Assembly (NCBI GenBank): GCA_913057975.1
Contig: CAJXOQ010000005.1
Span: forward strand, 1 to 54,959
DNA: 54,959 bases
Direction: 5' to 3'
Source: an uncultured Marinobacter sp.
Lineage (GTDB): Bacteria > Pseudomonadota > Gammaproteobacteria > Pseudomonadales > Oleiphilaceae
The translations under genes were made by a program, and so were the position numbers. The notes beneath the pieces were generated by a model, which was not told the origin of the DNA, made no database searches, and worked only from the letters and a program-made list of their open reading frames with translations. Positions 8,598 to 18,309 of this stretch are shown here, one piece after another. Position 1 is the stretch's first letter. The number at the start of each line of letters is the position of its first letter.

Positions 8598-11168
8598 ATG
8601 GCACAACTACCGAAACGTGCAAAAGTCGTCATCATTGGCCAGGGCGGTATCGTTGGCTCATCGGTAGCCCACCACCTGATCGAACAGGGCTGGGACGACA
8701 TCGTAGGGCTGGAAAAGTCTGCCATTCCCTCGGACATCGGCTCTACCTCCCATGCCTCGGACTTCTGTTTCACTACCTCCCACGACAAGCTGAATATCTA
8801 TACCACCAAGTACAGCCAGGCGTTCTATGAGAAACGCGGCAACTATGTGAAATGCGGTGGCATGGAAGTGGCCCGCGTTGATGACGACGAGCGCATGGAC
8901 GAACTGCGCCGCAAGGTCGGTTCCGGCAAGGCATTCGGCACCAACGTCAGCATGATTTCACCGCAACAGGCGAAAGAACTGTTTCCGCTGCTGAACGAAG
9001 ACTGTATCCAGGGTGCCATGTGGGACCCGGACGCCGGATTGGTGGTGCCCCGCTCCCAGAGTGTCGCGGGCGATCTGGTTGAAGAGGCGGTCGCTACCGG
9101 AAAATTGCAGGCCTTTGCCTACACACCGGCCATCCGCATCGACGTACAGGACGGCCAGGTACGGGGCGTTGAAACCCACAAGGGCTATATCGAAACCGAG
9201 TATGTGGTGCTGTCCATGGGCATCTGGGGGCCCCTGATGGCCAACACCGCCAACTCGCCCCTGCCGCTGATGCCACTGGAACACCCGCTGCTGTTCTTCG
9301 GCCCTTACGAGGAACTGGCCGGCACCGGTAAGCAGATTGTCTATCCCTTGTTCCGCGACCAGGGCAACTCCGCCTACGTGCGGGATACTGGCGACCCTAC
9401 CACCACTGAGGGTGGCCGCATTGAGTGGGGCTATTACGAAGCGGAAGATCCTCGACTGGTCTACCCCGGGGCCATTTCCGAGCCCGGCGAAGCACGGATG
9501 TCGCCATCCATGAGAGACCTGACGCTGGATCAGGTCATGGATGCCTATGAGAAAGCCATCGAAATGACGCCGATCCTCGGCGAACTGGGCTGGGAGGAAA
9601 AGCACTCCTTCAACGGCCTGCTGTCGGTCACACCCGACGGCGGATCACTGATGGGGGAATCCCCGGAAGTGCGCAACCTCTGGTTCTGTGAAGCGGTCTG
9701 GGTCAAGGACGGCCCCGGTGCAGGCAAAATTCTGGCGGACTGGATGACCCATGGCTCTCCGGAAATGGACCCCCACAGCATCGACATCGCCCGCCACTAT
9801 CCGCTACAGAAAACCCCGGACTACGTGTACAACCGCTGCTACGAAACCGCCAAGAAAATCTACACCCCGGCGGTTCATCCCCGCGAGCCCTACATGACCG
9901 GTCGCAGGATGCGAACCAGCCCCTTCTATCTGCGGGAAGTCGAGCTGGGTGCCTACTTCATGGAAGCCGCCGGCTGGGAGCGGGCCCACGGCTACGCCGC
10001 CAACGAGTCCACTTTGCTGGCGAAATACCGCGACCGCATTCCGGTACGGGAACATGAATGGGACGCCCGGCATTTCTGGGAAGTGTCCAACGCCGAGCAA
10101 CTGGAAATGAGCGAATCGGTGGGCATGATCAACCTTTCCCACTTCGCTATTTTCGACATCTCCGGTGACGACGCCGAAACTCTGCTCGAGTATCTGTCCG
10201 TCGCCAAGGTGGGCGGCACCATTCCTCACGGCAAGGGTGTTTATACTCACTTTCTGGATGCCCGTGGCGGCATCCGCTCAGACCTGACCATCATCCGACG
10301 GGGCGACAACGATTACCGGGTGGTCTGCGGCGGCGACACTGGCCATCGGGACCATTGCTGGATCAAACGCATCGCACGGGAAAAAGGCCTGAACAATATC
10401 CGCCTGCAGGACCGCACCGATGAGCTGGCCACCCTGGGGCTTTGGGGGCCGAAGGCGCGGGAAACGCTGGCACAGTTCGTCACCAACCCTGACGAGCTGT
10501 CGGCAGAGAATTTCCCATTTGCCACCGCCCGGGAACTGAATATCCAGGGCGTTCCGGTGTGGGCGTTCCGGATATCCTATGTGGGCGAACAGGGCTGGGA
10601 GCTCTATTTCCCGTTCAGCTATGGCCTGCGAATCTGGGATCTGCTGTACGAAGCTGGTGTTACGCCGGTTGGCATTGAAACCTACGCCAACACGCGCCGT
10701 CTGGAGAAGAGCCTGCGGCTGCAGAACGTGGACCTCGAAACGGAGTACAACCTTTACGAAGCCGGGCTCCAACGGCCCAAGGTCAAGGAGGCAGACTTCC
10801 ATGGCAAGGCCGCCTACCTGGAACAACGAAGCTGGTCACAGCAGGCCGCGTACCTGTGCACCATGACCATGACGGAACATCGGGATGCCAACGGGGTATT
10901 GCGCTACCCGGTTGGCCAGTGGCCGATCCTCGACCCGCAAACCGGAGAAGTGCTGGTGGACAGTCACGGCCGCCGCTCCTACAACACCAGCGTGGTCTGG
11001 GGGCCGTCGGTGGGCAAGATCATCCTGCTGGGGTACATTCCCGTGGAGTATGCTCAAGAGGGCCGGGAACTGACCCTGGAATACTTCCAGGAGCACTACC
11101 CCATCCGTATTGAAGCCGTCGGCTACCGGGCGCTGTTTGATCCGGACAACGAGCGGGTCAAGTCCTGA
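8598..11168 (+). CDS. FAD-dependent oxidoreductase-GcvT fusion (dimethylglycine/sarcosine dehydrogenase type)
   Basis: An 856-residue protein with an N-terminal DAO-type FAD oxidoreductase domain (1-400) and a C-terminal GcvT-like folate-binding aminomethyltransferase domain (about 420-850). The dinucleotide-binding motif GQGGIVGSS starts at residue 14, and the GSTSHAS segment puts His52 where dimethylglycine oxidase/dehydrogenase carries covalently bound FAD. Enzymes of this layout oxidise an N-methyl amine and pass the methylene group to tetrahydrofolate, giving 5,10-methylene-THF. Which amine is used cannot be read: dimethylglycine and sarcosine are the obvious candidates, but the residues around the active site are unlike those I remember from either. 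It stands alone on the plus strand at the left edge of the one-carbon cluster and ends 27 bases before the convergent serine dehydratase gene. Confidence 0.9.
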   Translation: MAQLPKRAKVVIIGQGGIVGSSVAHHLIEQGWDDIVGLEKSAIPSDIGSTSHASDFCFTTSHDKLNIYTTKYSQAFYEKRGNYVKCGGMEVARVDDDERMDELRRKVGSGKAFGTNVSMISPQQAKELFPLLNEDCIQGAMWDPDAGLVVPRSQSVAGDLVEEAVATGKLQAFAYTPAIRIDVQDGQVRGVETHKGYIETEYVVLSMGIWGPLMANTANSPLPLMPLEHPLLFFGPYEELAGTGKQIVYPLFRDQGNSAYVRDTGDPTTTEGGRIEWGYYEAEDPRLVYPGAISEPGEARMSPSMRDLTLDQVMDAYEKAIEMTPILGELGWEEKHSFNGLLSVTPDGGSLMGESPEVRNLWFCEAVWVKDGPGAGKILADWMTHGSPEMDPHSIDIARHYPLQKTPDYVYNRCYETAKKIYTPAVHPREPYMTGRRMRTSPFYLREVELGAYFMEAAGWERAHGYAANESTLLAKYRDRIPVREHEWDARHFWEVSNAEQLEMSESVGMINLSHFAIFDISGDDAETLLEYLSVAKVGGTIPHGKGVYTHFLDARGGIRSDLTIIRRGDNDYRVVCGGDTGHRDHCWIKRIAREKGLNNIRLQDRTDELATLGLWGPKARETLAQFVTNPDELSAENFPFATARELNIQGVPVWAFRISYVGEQGWELYFPFSYGLRIWDLLYEAGVTPVGIETYANTRRLEKSLRLQNVDLETEYNLYEAGLQRPKVKEADFHGKAAYLEQRSWSQQAAYLCTMTMTEHRDANGVLRYPVGQWPILDPQTGEVLVDSHGRRSYNTSVVWGPSVGKIILLGYIPVEYAQEGRELTLEYFQEHYPIRIEAVGYRALFDPDNERVKS

Positions 11169-11195
11169 ACGCCATCGTTCAGCCAACACTGGCGG

Positions 11196-12578
11196 TCAGC
11201 ACTCGATGATGTTGACCGCCAGCCCGCCTCTTGAAGTTTCCTTGTACTTGTCCAGCATGTCGCGGCCGGTTTCCCGCATGGTGTGCAGCACCTTGTCGAG
11301 GGACACAAAATGCTTGCCGTCTCCCCGCAAGGCCATAATGGCTGCGTCGATGGCTTTTACCGATGCCATGGCATTGCGCTCAATACAGGGAATTTGCACC
11401 AACCCACCAATGGGGTCACAGGTCATCCCCAAATGGTGTTCCATACCAATCTCGGCCGCGTTCTCAACCTGTTCTGGTGAGCCACCTGTCGCTGCAGCCA
11501 GGCCGGCAGCAGCCATTGCACAGGCCGATCCCACTTCGCCCTGACAACCCACTTCCGCCCCTGAAATGGACGCGTTTTCCTTGAACAGTACGCCAATTGC
11601 CGCCGCTGTCAGCATAAAGCGGACAACGCCGTCTTCATCCGCCTGGGGGCAGAACTCCCAGTAGTAGTGCAGCACCGCAGGAATAATGCCGGCGGCGCCG
11701 TTGGTCGGTGCAGTCACAATCCTACCGCCGGCCGCGTTCTCTTCATTGACGGCAAGGGCATAGAGATTCACCCAGTCGAGCGCGCTCAACGACGGCGATA
11801 TCAGGTCCACTCGCGTTTTATCCATCAGCGAGCGATACAGCGACGCCGCCCTGCGCCGGACCTTGAGGCCTCCGGGCAATTCCCCCTCATGGCGGATACC
11901 GTTTTGCACACACTCACGCATCACCCGCCAGAGCTCGAGAATGCCCGTTCGAATGTCATCGGCCGTACGCCAGGCCTGCTCGTTGGCCAACATAATGTCG
12001 GCGATGGTGAGCTCGTGTTCCTGGCAAAGGGCCAACAGGGTTTTCCCGCTGTTGAAGGGATAAGGCAAGGGCGTGTCGTCTGCGCGGATTTTCAGGCTGC
12101 CATCGGCGTTCGCCGCCACCACAAAACCACCGCCGACCGAGTAATAGGTGTGCTCACACAGGCACTGCCCGTTCTCGTCAAATGCCTGACAGACCATACC
12201 GTTGGGGTGTTCTGGCAGCGATTTCCGCCGGTAATACACGATATCGGTACTCTCGCGGAAACGAATCTGATGTTGACCGGCGAGGCTGAGGGTTCCTGTG
12301 CTTCGAATACGCTCAAGCCGCCCCGGCATTTGCTCGGGATCAATCCGGGCCGGCCGCTCGCCTTCCAGCCCCATCATCACAGCCGGGCCAGTGCCATGAC
12401 CCTTGCCGGTAGCACCTAAAGATCCATACAGGGATACCTTCAGCCGATGCACGGAAGCCAGCAGACATTCATCGTCCAGGCCACCTGCAAACCGGCGCGC
12501 GGCCTCCATGGGCCCGACGGTATGGGAACTGGACGGGCCAATGCCTGCCTTGAACAGCTCAAATAGACTGACAGCCAC
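11196..12578 (-). CDS. sdaA: L-serine dehydratase (L-serine ammonia-lyase, iron-sulfur type)
   Basis: A 460-residue single-chain iron-sulfur L-serine dehydratase, the same length class as E. coli SdaA (about 454). It begins with the family motif [17 protein letters not shown] and contains the cysteine motifs [16 protein letters not shown] and [17 protein letters not shown] that hold the oxygen-sensitive 4Fe-4S cluster. It converts L-serine to pyruvate and ammonia. I chose a GTG start at 12578 because GGAGG lies 7 bases upstream; the open frame continues 25 codons further without support. In Pseudomonas, glycine betaine catabolism ends with glycine, serine and then pyruvate through a serine dehydratase under GbdR control, so its position between a demethylase and a GbdR-like regulator fits that job. 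It is divergent from the regulator across a 329-base control region. Confidence 0.93.
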   Translation of the reverse strand: MAVSLFELFKAGIGPSSSHTVGPMEAARRFAGGLDDECLLASVHRLKVSLYGSLGATGKGHGTGPAVMMGLEGERPARIDPEQMPGRLERIRSTGTLSLAGQHQIRFRESTDIVYYRRKSLPEHPNGMVCQAFDENGQCLCEHTYYSVGGGFVVAANADGSLKIRADDTPLPYPFNSGKTLLALCQEHELTIADIMLANEQAWRTADDIRTGILELWRVMRECVQNGIRHEGELPGGLKVRRRAASLYRSLMDKTRVDLISPSLSALDWVNLYALAVNEENAAGGRIVTAPTNGAAGIIPAVLHYYWEFCPQADEDGVVRFMLTAAAIGVLFKENASISGAEVGCQGEVGSACAMAAAGLAAATGGSPEQVENAAEIGMEHHLGMTCDPIGGLVQIPCIERNAMASVKAIDAAIMALRGDGKHFVSLDKVLHTMRETGRDMLDKYKETSRGGLAVNIIEC

Positions 12579-12907
12579 TTCGCAGCCTCCTACCTTGGGG
12601 TGTGCTTCAAGGATAGCGCTATTGGCGGTCCACCGCCTGCTTGCTGACGACATTCGAACGATGGTTTACGACAGTTCGGGCCCGCCCAAAAAACAGCACT
12701 AACGTCGCATCTGGATCATTCCGCAAAGCCCCGTGTCGGTTGTGGACCATTCGCTACCGGGCCGCCAGCATAGAATGAGATCACATTGGAACTGATCACT
12801 TATTGCACTATCAAAGTGCAACAACTAGTGTTCAAGTTAAGGCATCAAACTGGGTGTGACAGCCAGACATTGCCGCGACAGGCCCAGGCGGGGCGAGGGG
12901 GTTTACC
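12579..12907. promoter_or_regulatory. Divergent control region between sdaA and the GlxA-type regulator
   Basis: A 329-base gap with no credible gene. It holds a ribosome site on each side, TCACATTG at 12781-12788 (shared with the promoter region of the FAD-GcvT gene), a partial inverted repeat GATCA-N9-TGATC overlapping it, and the palindrome described at 12803-12821. The AT-richer stretch 12770-12850 is the likely core of the two promoters. No clear sigma-70 pair could be fixed. Confidence 0.4.
12803..12821. promoter_or_regulatory. Perfect inverted repeat, candidate operator
   Basis: TTGCACT-ATCAA-AGTGCAA is a perfect 7-base inverted repeat with a 5-base spacer, 86 bases upstream of the regulator ATG. 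It is not followed by a T run, so it is not a terminator. Its position suggests a binding site for the regulator itself or for another dimeric protein; this is inference from symmetry and position only. Confidence 0.4.
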
Positions 12908-14020
12908 ATGACCGCTGACAAAGGCTCATACACAGATCGGCCCGTCCAAGAGCCCTATCGAGTCGGCTTCCTGCTGATCGATAATTTCACCCTGATTGCC
13001 CTGGCCACGGCCGTTGAACCTCTGCGCATGGCCAACCAGTTGGCCGGCACTGAACTCTATTCCTGGAAGCTGCTCACGGCCGGAGGCGAACCCGCTCGTG
13101 CCAGCGATGGCATTTCCATGTTGCCGGATGCGTCTATCCAGGAAGAACATCGTTTTGACCTGGTGATCGTGGTGGCCGGTATTGATGTCACACGGAGTTT
13201 CTCCCGCAAGGAGGTGATCTGGCTGAAGCTGATGGCGCGTCGCCATGTCCTCCTAGGAGCCGTCTGCACCGGGCCCTATGTCCTGGCCAGCGCAGGCCTT
13301 CTGGACGGGCACGCCTGTAGCGCCCATTGGGAATGCCTGGAGGCCATGCAGGAGGGCTTTCCACGGGTGCAGACCAACAACCGCCTGTTTACTGTCGAGC
13401 GGGAACGTATGACCTGTACCGGTGGCACCGTCCCCATGCACATGATGCTCAGTTTTCTGGCACGGCGTCACGGCCAGGAACTCAGTAATGCAGTATCCCA
13501 CATGTTTGTGTGCGACCGGGTGCGCGAGGAAAGTGAACAGCAGCCCATGCCCATGCACCCGCGACTGGCGTGCGCTCAACCCAAACTGGCGGAAGCGGCC
13601 CAGTTGATGGAGGCCAATATCGAAGAACCCATCGAACTGAAGGAACTGGCAACACTGGCCGGCATTTCACGGCGGCAACTGGAACGGCTGTTCCTCAAGC
13701 ACATGGGCTGCACACCGTCGCGCTATTACCTCCGGGTACGCCTTAACCGGGCACGACGGCTGCTCAAGCAGACGTCCTGCTCGATTGTGGAAATCGCCTC
13801 CATGTGTGGGTTTGTATCCGCCACCCATTTCAGCCGATGCTACCGCAAGACCATGGGGCGCGCGCCCAAATACGAGCGAATGGAAATTTCTTCCCAGGGC
13901 TCTTCCAACACGGTTCTTACCGATTCCATGGCCAGTCTGCCGTCCTCCTCCCTGCAGGCTTTGAGGCGCGCCCGTGCCGAGCCAACCTATGGTATTTTTG
14001 AGGGCACCGGGTCAGGTTAA
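12908..14020 (+). CDS. GlxA family transcriptional regulator (GbdR-like)
   Basis: A 370-residue regulator with an N-terminal DJ-1/PfpI-like amidotransferase-fold sensor domain (about 17-190; GAVCTG motif with Cys120) and a C-terminal AraC-type double helix-turn-helix (about 225-325; first helix near [19 protein letters not shown], second near [20 protein letters not shown]). Length and layout match GbdR, SouR and CdhR of Pseudomonas, which sense glycine betaine/dimethylglycine, sarcosine and carnitine respectively and activate catabolic genes. It is probably the activator of the surrounding one-carbon genes; which ligand it senses is unknown. Ribosome site GCGAGGGGG precedes the ATG. Its last 9 bases overlap the end of the convergent fhs gene. 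Confidence 0.9.
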   Translation: MTADKGSYTDRPVQEPYRVGFLLIDNFTLIALATAVEPLRMANQLAGTELYSWKLLTAGGEPARASDGISMLPDASIQEEHRFDLVIVVAGIDVTRSFSRKEVIWLKLMARRHVLLGAVCTGPYVLASAGLLDGHACSAHWECLEAMQEGFPRVQTNNRLFTVERERMTCTGGTVPMHMMLSFLARRHGQELSNAVSHMFVCDRVREESEQQPMPMHPRLACAQPKLAEAAQLMEANIEEPIELKELATLAGISRRQLERLFLKHMGCTPSRYYLRVRLNRARRLLKQTSCSIVEIASMCGFVSATHFSRCYRKTMGRAPKYERMEISSQGSSNTVLTDSMASLPSSSLQALRRARAEPTYGIFEGTGSG

Positions 14021-15748
14021 TCCCATCACCAGGCCATTATCATCCAACGCAATGTCCAACGCTGCGGGACGACGTGGCAACCCGGGCATGGTCATGATGT
14101 CGCCACACACCGCCACAACAAAGCCGGCGCCGGCCGCCAGGCGCACTTCCCTTACCGGCAGTGTATGGCCTGATGGCGCTCCCTTCACCGACGAATCCGC
14201 CGAGAAGCTGTACTGGGTCTTGGCGATACATACCGGCAGGTGGCCAAATCCCAGGCTTTCGTATTCCTCGAGTTGCCGCTTCGCCACCGTGGTGAATTCC
14301 ACGCTTCCGGCGTGGTATATGCGCGTGGCGATGGTACGGATTTTATCCGCCAGCGGCAGGCTGTCTTCATAGAGAAAGCTCACCTCCGGTGTGCCTTCGT
14401 CCATCTGATCAAGCACCGCCTGAGCCAGTTCGGTGGCACCCTCACCACCCAGGGCCCAATGGTCGGCAGGCACTGCACGCACACCCAGCGACTCACTGAT
14501 GGATTGCACCAGTGACATTTCCTCCTCGGTATCGTCCGGGAAACGGTTGATGCACACCACTGGCGTCAGCCCGAACTGCTGCAGATTACGGACGTGCCGC
14601 TCCAGGTTGGCAGCACCGGCCCTCAAGGCGGCGAGGTCGGGAACGGAGAGCTGGCTGCGAAGGACCCCACCCTGCATTTTGAGCGCCCGAATGGTACAGA
14701 CCACCACGGCGGCGTCTGGCCGCAGGCCTGTGTGCCTGCATTTGATATCAATGAACTTTTCCGCCCCCAGGTCGGCACCAAATCCCGCCTCGGTGACCAC
14801 CACATCGTTCAGGGCCAGAGCCGCACGGGTAGCGGTCACGGAATTACAGCCGTGGGCGATATTGGCAAACGGCCCACCGTGGATGAACACCGGGTTGTGT
14901 TCCAGGCTCTGGACCAGATTGGGCTGCAGTGCCTCTTTCAGAAGCACGGTTAGTGCCCCTTCAACGCCCAGGTCGCGAACGGTCACCGGGGTCATATCAG
15001 AGCGCCTGCCGATAATGATATTGCCCAGCCGCTGCTTGAGGTCCGCCCGACCGTCCGCCAGGCACAGGATCGCCATGATCTCAGACGACACCGTAATATC
15101 GAACCCGGTTTCCCGGGGCACGCCATGGGCCGCACCACCAAGCCCACACACCAGGTTGCGCAGGGAACGGTCGGTCAGGTCCATCACTCTCCGCCAGCTC
15201 ACATAGCGAGAGTCCAGGCCCGTCTCATTACCCCAGTGGATGTGGTTGTCGATCAATGACGCCAGCAGATTGTGGGCCGTGGTGATGGCGTGGAAGTCAC
15301 CATTGAAATGCAGATTGATGTCTTCCATCGGAATCACCTGCGCGCGGCCGCCGCCGGCTGCGCCTCCTTTCATGCCGAAACAGGGTCCCAGGGAGGGCTC
15401 CCGCAGGCACACGGACGAACGCACGCCCAGGCGGTTGAAGCCGTCGTTTAGCCCCACACTCGTGGTGGTCTTGCCCTCCCCCGCTGGCGTGGGCGTAATG
15501 GCGGTCACAAGCACCAGTTTGCCCCGGGGTGCACTATCAGAGGTATCCACATAGGCCATATCCAGTTTGGCCTTGTAGTGGCCGAACGGCACCAGGCTCT
15601 CCCCCGGCAGACCGAATCGCTGTTGGGCCAGCAGCAGAATAGACTGAGGTTGGACCGAGCGAGCAATCTCAATGTCAGGAGTCCCCGGCGGCGGAAAGTC
15701 GGCTTCCGGTGGTGTTGCAGGTGTCAGCTTACTGTACTGAAGGCTCAT
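14012..15748 (-). CDS. fhs: Formate-tetrahydrofolate ligase
   Basis: A 578-residue formyltetrahydrofolate synthetase, slightly longer than the usual 555-560. The ATP-binding loop [10 protein letters not shown] lies at residues 86-95, preceded by the conserved KLVLVTAIT strand, and further family blocks follow ([30 protein letters not shown]). The enzyme interconverts formate, ATP and THF with 10-formyl-THF; in methyl-group catabolism it can run towards formate and ATP. I chose the ATG at 15748, with AGAGG 9 bases upstream; a longer frame upstream lies inside the MTHFR-like gene. The start overlaps the end of that gene by 20 bases, so the two are one transcriptional and probably translationally coupled unit. 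Confidence 0.95.
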   Translation of the reverse strand: MSLQYSKLTPATPPEADFPPPGTPDIEIARSVQPQSILLLAQQRFGLPGESLVPFGHYKAKLDMAYVDTSDSAPRGKLVLVTAITPTPAGEGKTTTSVGLNDGFNRLGVRSSVCLREPSLGPCFGMKGGAAGGGRAQVIPMEDINLHFNGDFHAITTAHNLLASLIDNHIHWGNETGLDSRYVSWRRVMDLTDRSLRNLVCGLGGAAHGVPRETGFDITVSSEIMAILCLADGRADLKQRLGNIIIGRRSDMTPVTVRDLGVEGALTVLLKEALQPNLVQSLEHNPVFIHGGPFANIAHGCNSVTATRAALALNDVVVTEAGFGADLGAEKFIDIKCRHTGLRPDAAVVVCTIRALKMQGGVLRSQLSVPDLAALRAGAANLERHVRNLQQFGLTPVVCINRFPDDTEEEMSLVQSISESLGVRAVPADHWALGGEGATELAQAVLDQMDEGTPEVSFLYEDSLPLADKIRTIATRIYHAGSVEFTTVAKRQLEEYESLGFGHLPVCIAKTQYSFSADSSVKGAPSGHTLPVREVRLAAGAGFVVAVCGDIMTMPGLPRRPAALDIALDDNGLVMGLT

Positions 15749-16658
15749 GGAACTGACCTCTCTGGTCCTCAATGGACCCACTGTGTTCTTGAATCCATTG
15801 CGCCGATTGGCGCAGGCCACCGAATGGGAAAAGATGAATGCCCCGTAACAAGGTATCCGGGTTGTCCAGGCAGTACTGGACAAGCGCGCGTACCATTCCG
15901 TCTGGCGACCACGCGCGTAACAATTTGGCGCTGCCAGGGCGTCGCAGCATCAGACGGGCCGATGCCCCCACCCCGCATTGAGCCGCATAGGCAATGAGCG
16001 TTTTCACCCGCGTCGGGCCGGCCATGCCAATGTACACCGGCACCTCTTCCAGGATGCTGCCCAGGCTTTGCAGCCAGTCGATGACCACGTTGGCGTCAAA
16101 GGTGAACTGAGTGACCACCCAGAGCCTCGTGGATGTCGTGCGCGCGTATTCGCGTTTGATGCCAAGGGCCTGGATGAGGGTTGCCCGGTCCGCCATGGGA
16201 TGCCCGTCCGGATGGGCTGCCACACCGATACCATGGAATTGGAACTGGGCCAGCAAGCCGGATTCCAGAACGGCCAGGGTATCTGGAAAAGGGCCGGCGA
16301 TCGCATCACTGTCGCCGGCAATCAGCAGTAAACGGTCAACGCCGATTTCATCCAGTTGCGAGAGCCAGTCCCGAAGTTGCCCGCGGCTCTCGGCCATACG
16401 TGCGGGTACGTGGGGAATCGGCTGCATGCCAACGCTCAGCAGATGTCGGCATGCCCGCAGGGTATCGCTGAATTGGCCTTTTGGCAGAAAAGGCACGTAG
16501 ACACAGGTGCCCCGCGGCAGCAAATTCGGCAAATGCTCCTGTGCCAGTATCTGGCGGGGTGTTGCCTCAATCGACGCCCAACGTACCAGGGCCTGCATCC
16601 GTGCGGTGGCTTCCGCGTCATGGGCACTGAACGGCTGTTTATCACTCACCAGTTTCAT
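15729..16658 (-). CDS. Methylenetetrahydrofolate reductase-like protein
   Basis: A 309-residue protein with the FAD-binding TIM-barrel pattern of the MTHFR family: [10 protein letters not shown] near residue 80 (the H-x-x-x-R block), LLLIAGDSD near 112, the [11 protein letters not shown] block near 146 and VTQFTFDA near 183, which match the family's HLTC, LRGD, GVAGYPEGHP and TQFFFD blocks. It should interconvert 5-methyl-THF and 5,10-methylene-THF. The sequence is divergent from housekeeping MetF, and its place between fhs and the DmdA-like gene suggests it works in the oxidative direction on methyl groups delivered by that protein; that direction is inference. The ATG at 16658 follows GGGGTG. 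The upstream gene ends 72 bases before it, same strand. Confidence 0.82.
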   Translation of the reverse strand: MKLVSDKQPFSAHDAEATARMQALVRWASIEATPRQILAQEHLPNLLPRGTCVYVPFLPKGQFSDTLRACRHLLSVGMQPIPHVPARMAESRGQLRDWLSQLDEIGVDRLLLIAGDSDAIAGPFPDTLAVLESGLLAQFQFHGIGVAAHPDGHPMADRATLIQALGIKREYARTTSTRLWVVTQFTFDANVVIDWLQSLGSILEEVPVYIGMAGPTRVKTLIAYAAQCGVGASARLMLRRPGSAKLLRAWSPDGMVRALVQYCLDNPDTLLRGIHLFPFGGLRQSAQWIQEHSGSIEDQRGQFHEPSVQ

Positions 16659-16730
16659 GAATCACGCACCCCATTGATACCTGCTTGCATCGGGCAGGAG
16701 ACGGCCACCGCCGCCTGCCCCACCGTGTTG

Positions 16731-18092
16731 CTAGTCCGCGAAGTCGATACCCTTCGCTCGTGCCCGCTCGCGGGCGTTGGGGTTCACCGAAGGCCGGAAC
16801 GGAACTTCCACCACCTCCGCCTCGACAGCCGTTGAACCATCCGTGGCGGCGTATTCCACCGGCAGATGGACCGTCAGGCGGGTCCCAACCGCACGCAAGT
16901 CAAACGGCACATAGGCCAGTGCGATGTTGGTTTCCAGCTCAGGCGAGTACCAGGGCGAGGTAACATAGCCCTCCGGCTCGCCGCCGTCCGGCCCGCTGAC
17001 CAGCCAGAAGTCGTTGGCATAGTCGGTTACCTGGCCACCGCCAAAACGGATACCCACCATGATGTGGCTAAACGGCGGTCGGCCAGCGTCCAGTTGCTCG
17101 CGGACTTTCTCAAGCTTCTGCTTACCGATGTAATCCGCGTCCTTGTTGCGAGGCACCTGATACGCCAGATTGCACTGGAATGGCAGGGTTTCCTGGTCCA
17201 CGTCCTGGCCCCAGGAAAGGATGCCGGCTGCAATTCGGCGGTGATGCGCCGGCGCAATCACCCTCAGGTTGTGGGCCTCACCGGCGGCAAGCACGGTGTA
17301 CCAGAGGTCTTCGGCGTATTTGGTGGCTTCTTTGAGGTAGATTTCGTAGCCCTTCTCACCGGTAAAACCGGTCTGGGAGACAATCACGTCATGGCCGGCC
17401 ACCTGGCCCTCCATCAAGCCATAGTACGGAATATCCTTCACTCGCTCACCGAACAGGTCAGCCATGAGCGCCTCAGATTTGGGGCCCTGGATCTGCACTG
17501 GCGCTACATCGATTTCCGCGATGGTGACGTTGAAGCCCATCCCGATGTTGACGCCCCGCAACCAGAATTCCAGGTCGCTATCGGAAAGGGAGAACCAGAA
17601 CTCGTCCTCGGCAACACGAAGCAGAACCGGGTCATTCAGGATACCGCCCTCTTCATTGCACAGAATGACGTACTTGCCACGCATGGGTTTTATCTTGGTG
17701 GCATCGCGAGTGATCACATAGTTCACGAAGCGTTCCGCGTCCGGCCCCTTGACCTGAATCTGGCGTTCTACGGCGACATTCCACATGGTGACGTCATGAA
17801 TCAGCGACTCGTATTCCACCATGGCGCCGCCATCTTCCGGACGGACATAGCCCCGGGGGTGATACATACGGTTGTAAACGGTGGCCCGCCAGCACCCGGC
17901 TTCGTACGCCAGGTGCCAGTATGGCGACTTGCGCACACGGGTGGAGATCAACATCTCCACCGGCGTGGGGCCGGACTGGCGCAGGTTAATGGGAACCCGA
18001 CGGTCGGACTGGTCAACACTGTCAGGCTGGCGGGCGGCGCCCGCCCGTTGTTGCGGATAATCCAGAAGTGCTTGCTCAAATTTAACGGCCAT
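16731..18092 (-). CDS. DmdA-like THF-dependent methyltransferase (GcvT family)
   Basis: A 453-residue GcvT-fold protein. From about residue 60 it follows dimethylsulfoniopropionate demethylase DmdA closely as I remember it: VERQIQVKGPDAERF, EGGILNDPVLLRV, ISLSDSD-like FSLSDSDLEFWLRG, APVQIQGPKSEALM, QTGFTGEKGYEIY, AAGILSWGQDVD and GYVTSPWYSPELETNIA all have counterparts. DmdA moves a methyl group from DMSP to THF. This protein is about 80 residues longer, with an extra N-terminus of about 45 residues and a longer tail, and no dmdB, dmdC or dmdD gene is nearby. It is probably a methyl transferase for THF, but the donor (DMSP, betaine or another onium compound) is open. GGGGGAG lies 7 bases before the ATG. 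It is the first gene of the mthfr-fhs operon. Confidence 0.82.
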   Translation of the reverse strand: MAVKFEQALLDYPQQRAGAARQPDSVDQSDRRVPINLRQSGPTPVEMLISTRVRKSPYWHLAYEAGCWRATVYNRMYHPRGYVRPEDGGAMVEYESLIHDVTMWNVAVERQIQVKGPDAERFVNYVITRDATKIKPMRGKYVILCNEEGGILNDPVLLRVAEDEFWFSLSDSDLEFWLRGVNIGMGFNVTIAEIDVAPVQIQGPKSEALMADLFGERVKDIPYYGLMEGQVAGHDVIVSQTGFTGEKGYEIYLKEATKYAEDLWYTVLAAGEAHNLRVIAPAHHRRIAAGILSWGQDVDQETLPFQCNLAYQVPRNKDADYIGKQKLEKVREQLDAGRPPFSHIMVGIRFGGGQVTDYANDFWLVSGPDGGEPEGYVTSPWYSPELETNIALAYVPFDLRAVGTRLTVHLPVEYAATDGSTAVEAEVVEVPFRPSVNPNARERARAKGIDFAD

Positions 18093-18309
18093 TGCTATCT
18101 CCCCCTACCGGGTTGTCGATAGCTCTAATGTGACCCTGTTTTCAGTTATCAGGTTGAACCAATACGACACTGGCACAACCAAAAACGTCAACACCACCAT
18201 GATGAATCCTGGAAGCCGCGCCAAAGTGCCAAGCATGAGATGGGGCTACAGCAACCGACAAAGCCTGCTATATTGGTCAAACCTGTCCGTGCAGATCAAG
18301 GAGTCGACG
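18093..18309. promoter_or_regulatory. Divergent promoter region, DmdA-like gene and DUF2721 gene
   Basis: A 217-base gap. On the minus strand TCACATTA lies at 18133-18126, 34 bases before the DmdA-like start codon, close to the octamer seen in the other two promoter regions of the cluster. Facing elements TGGCAC (near 18168) and GTGCCA (near 18226) form a widely spaced inverted pair. No promoter hexamers could be fixed with confidence. Confidence 0.3.

Noticed and set aside
11667..12419. Open 250-codon frame antisense to sdaA
   Set aside because: It opposes a clear serine dehydratase and lacks any recognisable motif.
16731..18092. Naming the DmdA-like gene dmdA
   Set aside because: The resemblance is real, but the extra length and missing dmdBCD context leave the substrate open, so no gene symbol is given.
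16866..18122. Open 418-codon frame antisense to the DmdA-like gene
   Set aside because: No recognisable domain or ribosome site, and it lies wholly on a conserved gene of the other strand.
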